Shown here in pieces: positions 63,413 through 64,000 of a DNA stretch of 64,000 nt. Below the pieces are notes generated by a model. It did not search any database. It had not been told where the DNA came from and worked only from the letters and a program-made list of their open reading frames with translations. The translations under genes were made by a program, and so were the position numbers. Source of the stretch: Eutypa lata (taxonomy: Eukaryota > Ascomycota > Sordariomycetes > Xylariales > Diatrypaceae); NCBI GenBank assembly GCA_022661535.1, contig JAKULF010000003.1, positions 3,906,001 through 3,970,000 on the forward strand, given 5' to 3'. Each line of letters begins with the position of its first letter. The stretch's first letter is position 1.

Positions 63413-64000
63413 TCAAGTTTCTTGGGAAGACCTAGCCGCTACAGCAGTCACTTCGTTCTCCTGCTCTTTATATAAACCCATATCCTCGACAACCCTCCGG
63501 AGTGCTAGTTCCCATCCTTCAGGATAGAGAGGGGATTTTTGGCATTCAGTCTCCAGATGAAGTTCGAAAAAGTTGCAAACCTCTTCTCTTTTCATGGCTT
63601 CAGATAGGCCGTCGTCTTTTTGAAGCTCCCCGGCTCTTACGAGTTCACGACGCCGATGGTTCAGGTAATGTTCAATGCGGCGTGTATGAGTAAGAAGCCT
63701 GTCCTTGTGTGCAGGGGTTTTCAGCGCCTTTTCCAAGTCTATAGTGCCTAGAAGTAGCTCAAGAATAAGTGCTTCTGTCGGCAGGAAGTTGAACAAATGC
63801 CGGAATGCGCGCACGGCAGCTAGAAGACCAACTGTATCCTTGGCCTTGCGGAAAGTATGTAGAACCTTTCCAGCAAAGTGCACATCAACACTATCTGCAA
63901 ATATAGAGGCTGATTCGACCATATCCGCGAATAGGGCACGACCTCTCACTCTTTCGTCCGGGAAGTCGTTTTTAGGTACTATCCACATACGGTTGACGGG
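63413..64000 (-). CDS. Unrecognised protein, C-terminal part (cut by the right window edge)
   Basis: The last 195 residues of a gene that enters from the right; the frame stays open to position 64000. The sequence reads like a genuine, mainly helical protein: MWIVPKNDFPDERVRGRALF, ADSVDVHFAGKVLHTFRKAK, LLAAVRAFRHLFNFLPTEAL, HTRRIEHYLNHRRRELV, FFELHLETECQKSPLYPEGW and RRVVEDMGLYKEQENEV. I do not recognise a domain, and no zinc, nucleotide-binding or membrane motif is visible. It ends SSQET with stop at 63413. The length without a stop (196 codons), the coding-like composition and the missing start support a real, truncated gene. The gene continues beyond the window, so function and exon number are open. 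Confidence 0.75.
   Translation of the reverse strand, partial: PVNRMWIVPKNDFPDERVRGRALFADMVESASIFADSVDVHFAGKVLHTFRKAKDTVGLLAAVRAFRHLFNFLPTEALILELLLGTIDLEKALKTPAHKDRLLTHTRRIEHYLNHRRRELVRAGELQKDDGLSEAMKREEVCNFFELHLETECQKSPLYPEGWELALRRVVEDMGLYKEQENEVTAVAARSSQET

Overview
The window is nuclear DNA of a filamentous ascomycete (Pezizomycotina, most likely a Sordariomycete; the class is my inference). The evidence is many short introns (about 50-170 nt, one of 272 nt) with GT..AG ends and CTAAC/CTGAC branch sites, monocistronic genes on both strands, long low-complexity inserts in the proteins (poly-Asn, poly-Gly, poly-Glu, Pro/Ala), and fungal-type families (vacuolar Ams1 mannosidase, fungal cytosine deaminase, Snt2, mitochondrial Msh1). 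I see no operons, transposase, reverse transcriptase, CRISPR array, tRNA or rRNA. Splice sites were placed by eye; for every complete gene the exons join into one open frame.

Layout. 1-459: 5' end of a secreted type-B carboxylesterase (-), cut by the left edge. 2937-3918: bZIP factor (-). 3919-10802: gene-poor DNA. 10803-12244: Ydj1-type DnaJ (+). 13222-14650: STK16/Env7-type kinase (-). 15570-17282: Trm82 (+). 17527-18600: cytosine deaminase, five exons (-). 19659-25198: Snt2-type BAH/PHD chromatin protein (-). 25199-31467: second gene-poor stretch. 31468-34587: HELQ/POLQ-type helicase, seven exons (+). 35878-38500: BTB protein (+). 39152-40372: GPATCH11-like G-patch protein (-). 41157-44038: Nop14 (-). 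44489-45940: membrane-anchored protein of unknown function (+). 47357-49985: CLIP-170-like protein (-). 52361-53506: ribosomal stalk P0 (+). 54112-57890: Msh1 (-). 58647-61938: Ams1 alpha-mannosidase (-). 63413-64000: C-terminus of an unrecognised gene cut by the right edge.

Function. Most genes are housekeeping: protein folding (YDJ1), tRNA modification (TRM82), ribosome assembly and translation (NOP14, RPP0), DNA maintenance (HELQ-like, MSH1), chromatin (SNT2), microtubule plus ends (CLIP-170) and vacuolar glycan turnover (AMS1). They form no shared pathway and I found no convincing new system. The points most worth a second look are the RPP0 intron that splits the stalk's last residues and leaves a 7-nt final exon, two multiple-of-three introns without in-frame stops (SNT2 and the 44489 gene), low-complexity inserts inside the Env7 kinase fold, a six-run G-quadruplex motif just after the BTB gene, and decayed coding-like stretches in the gene-poor DNA.
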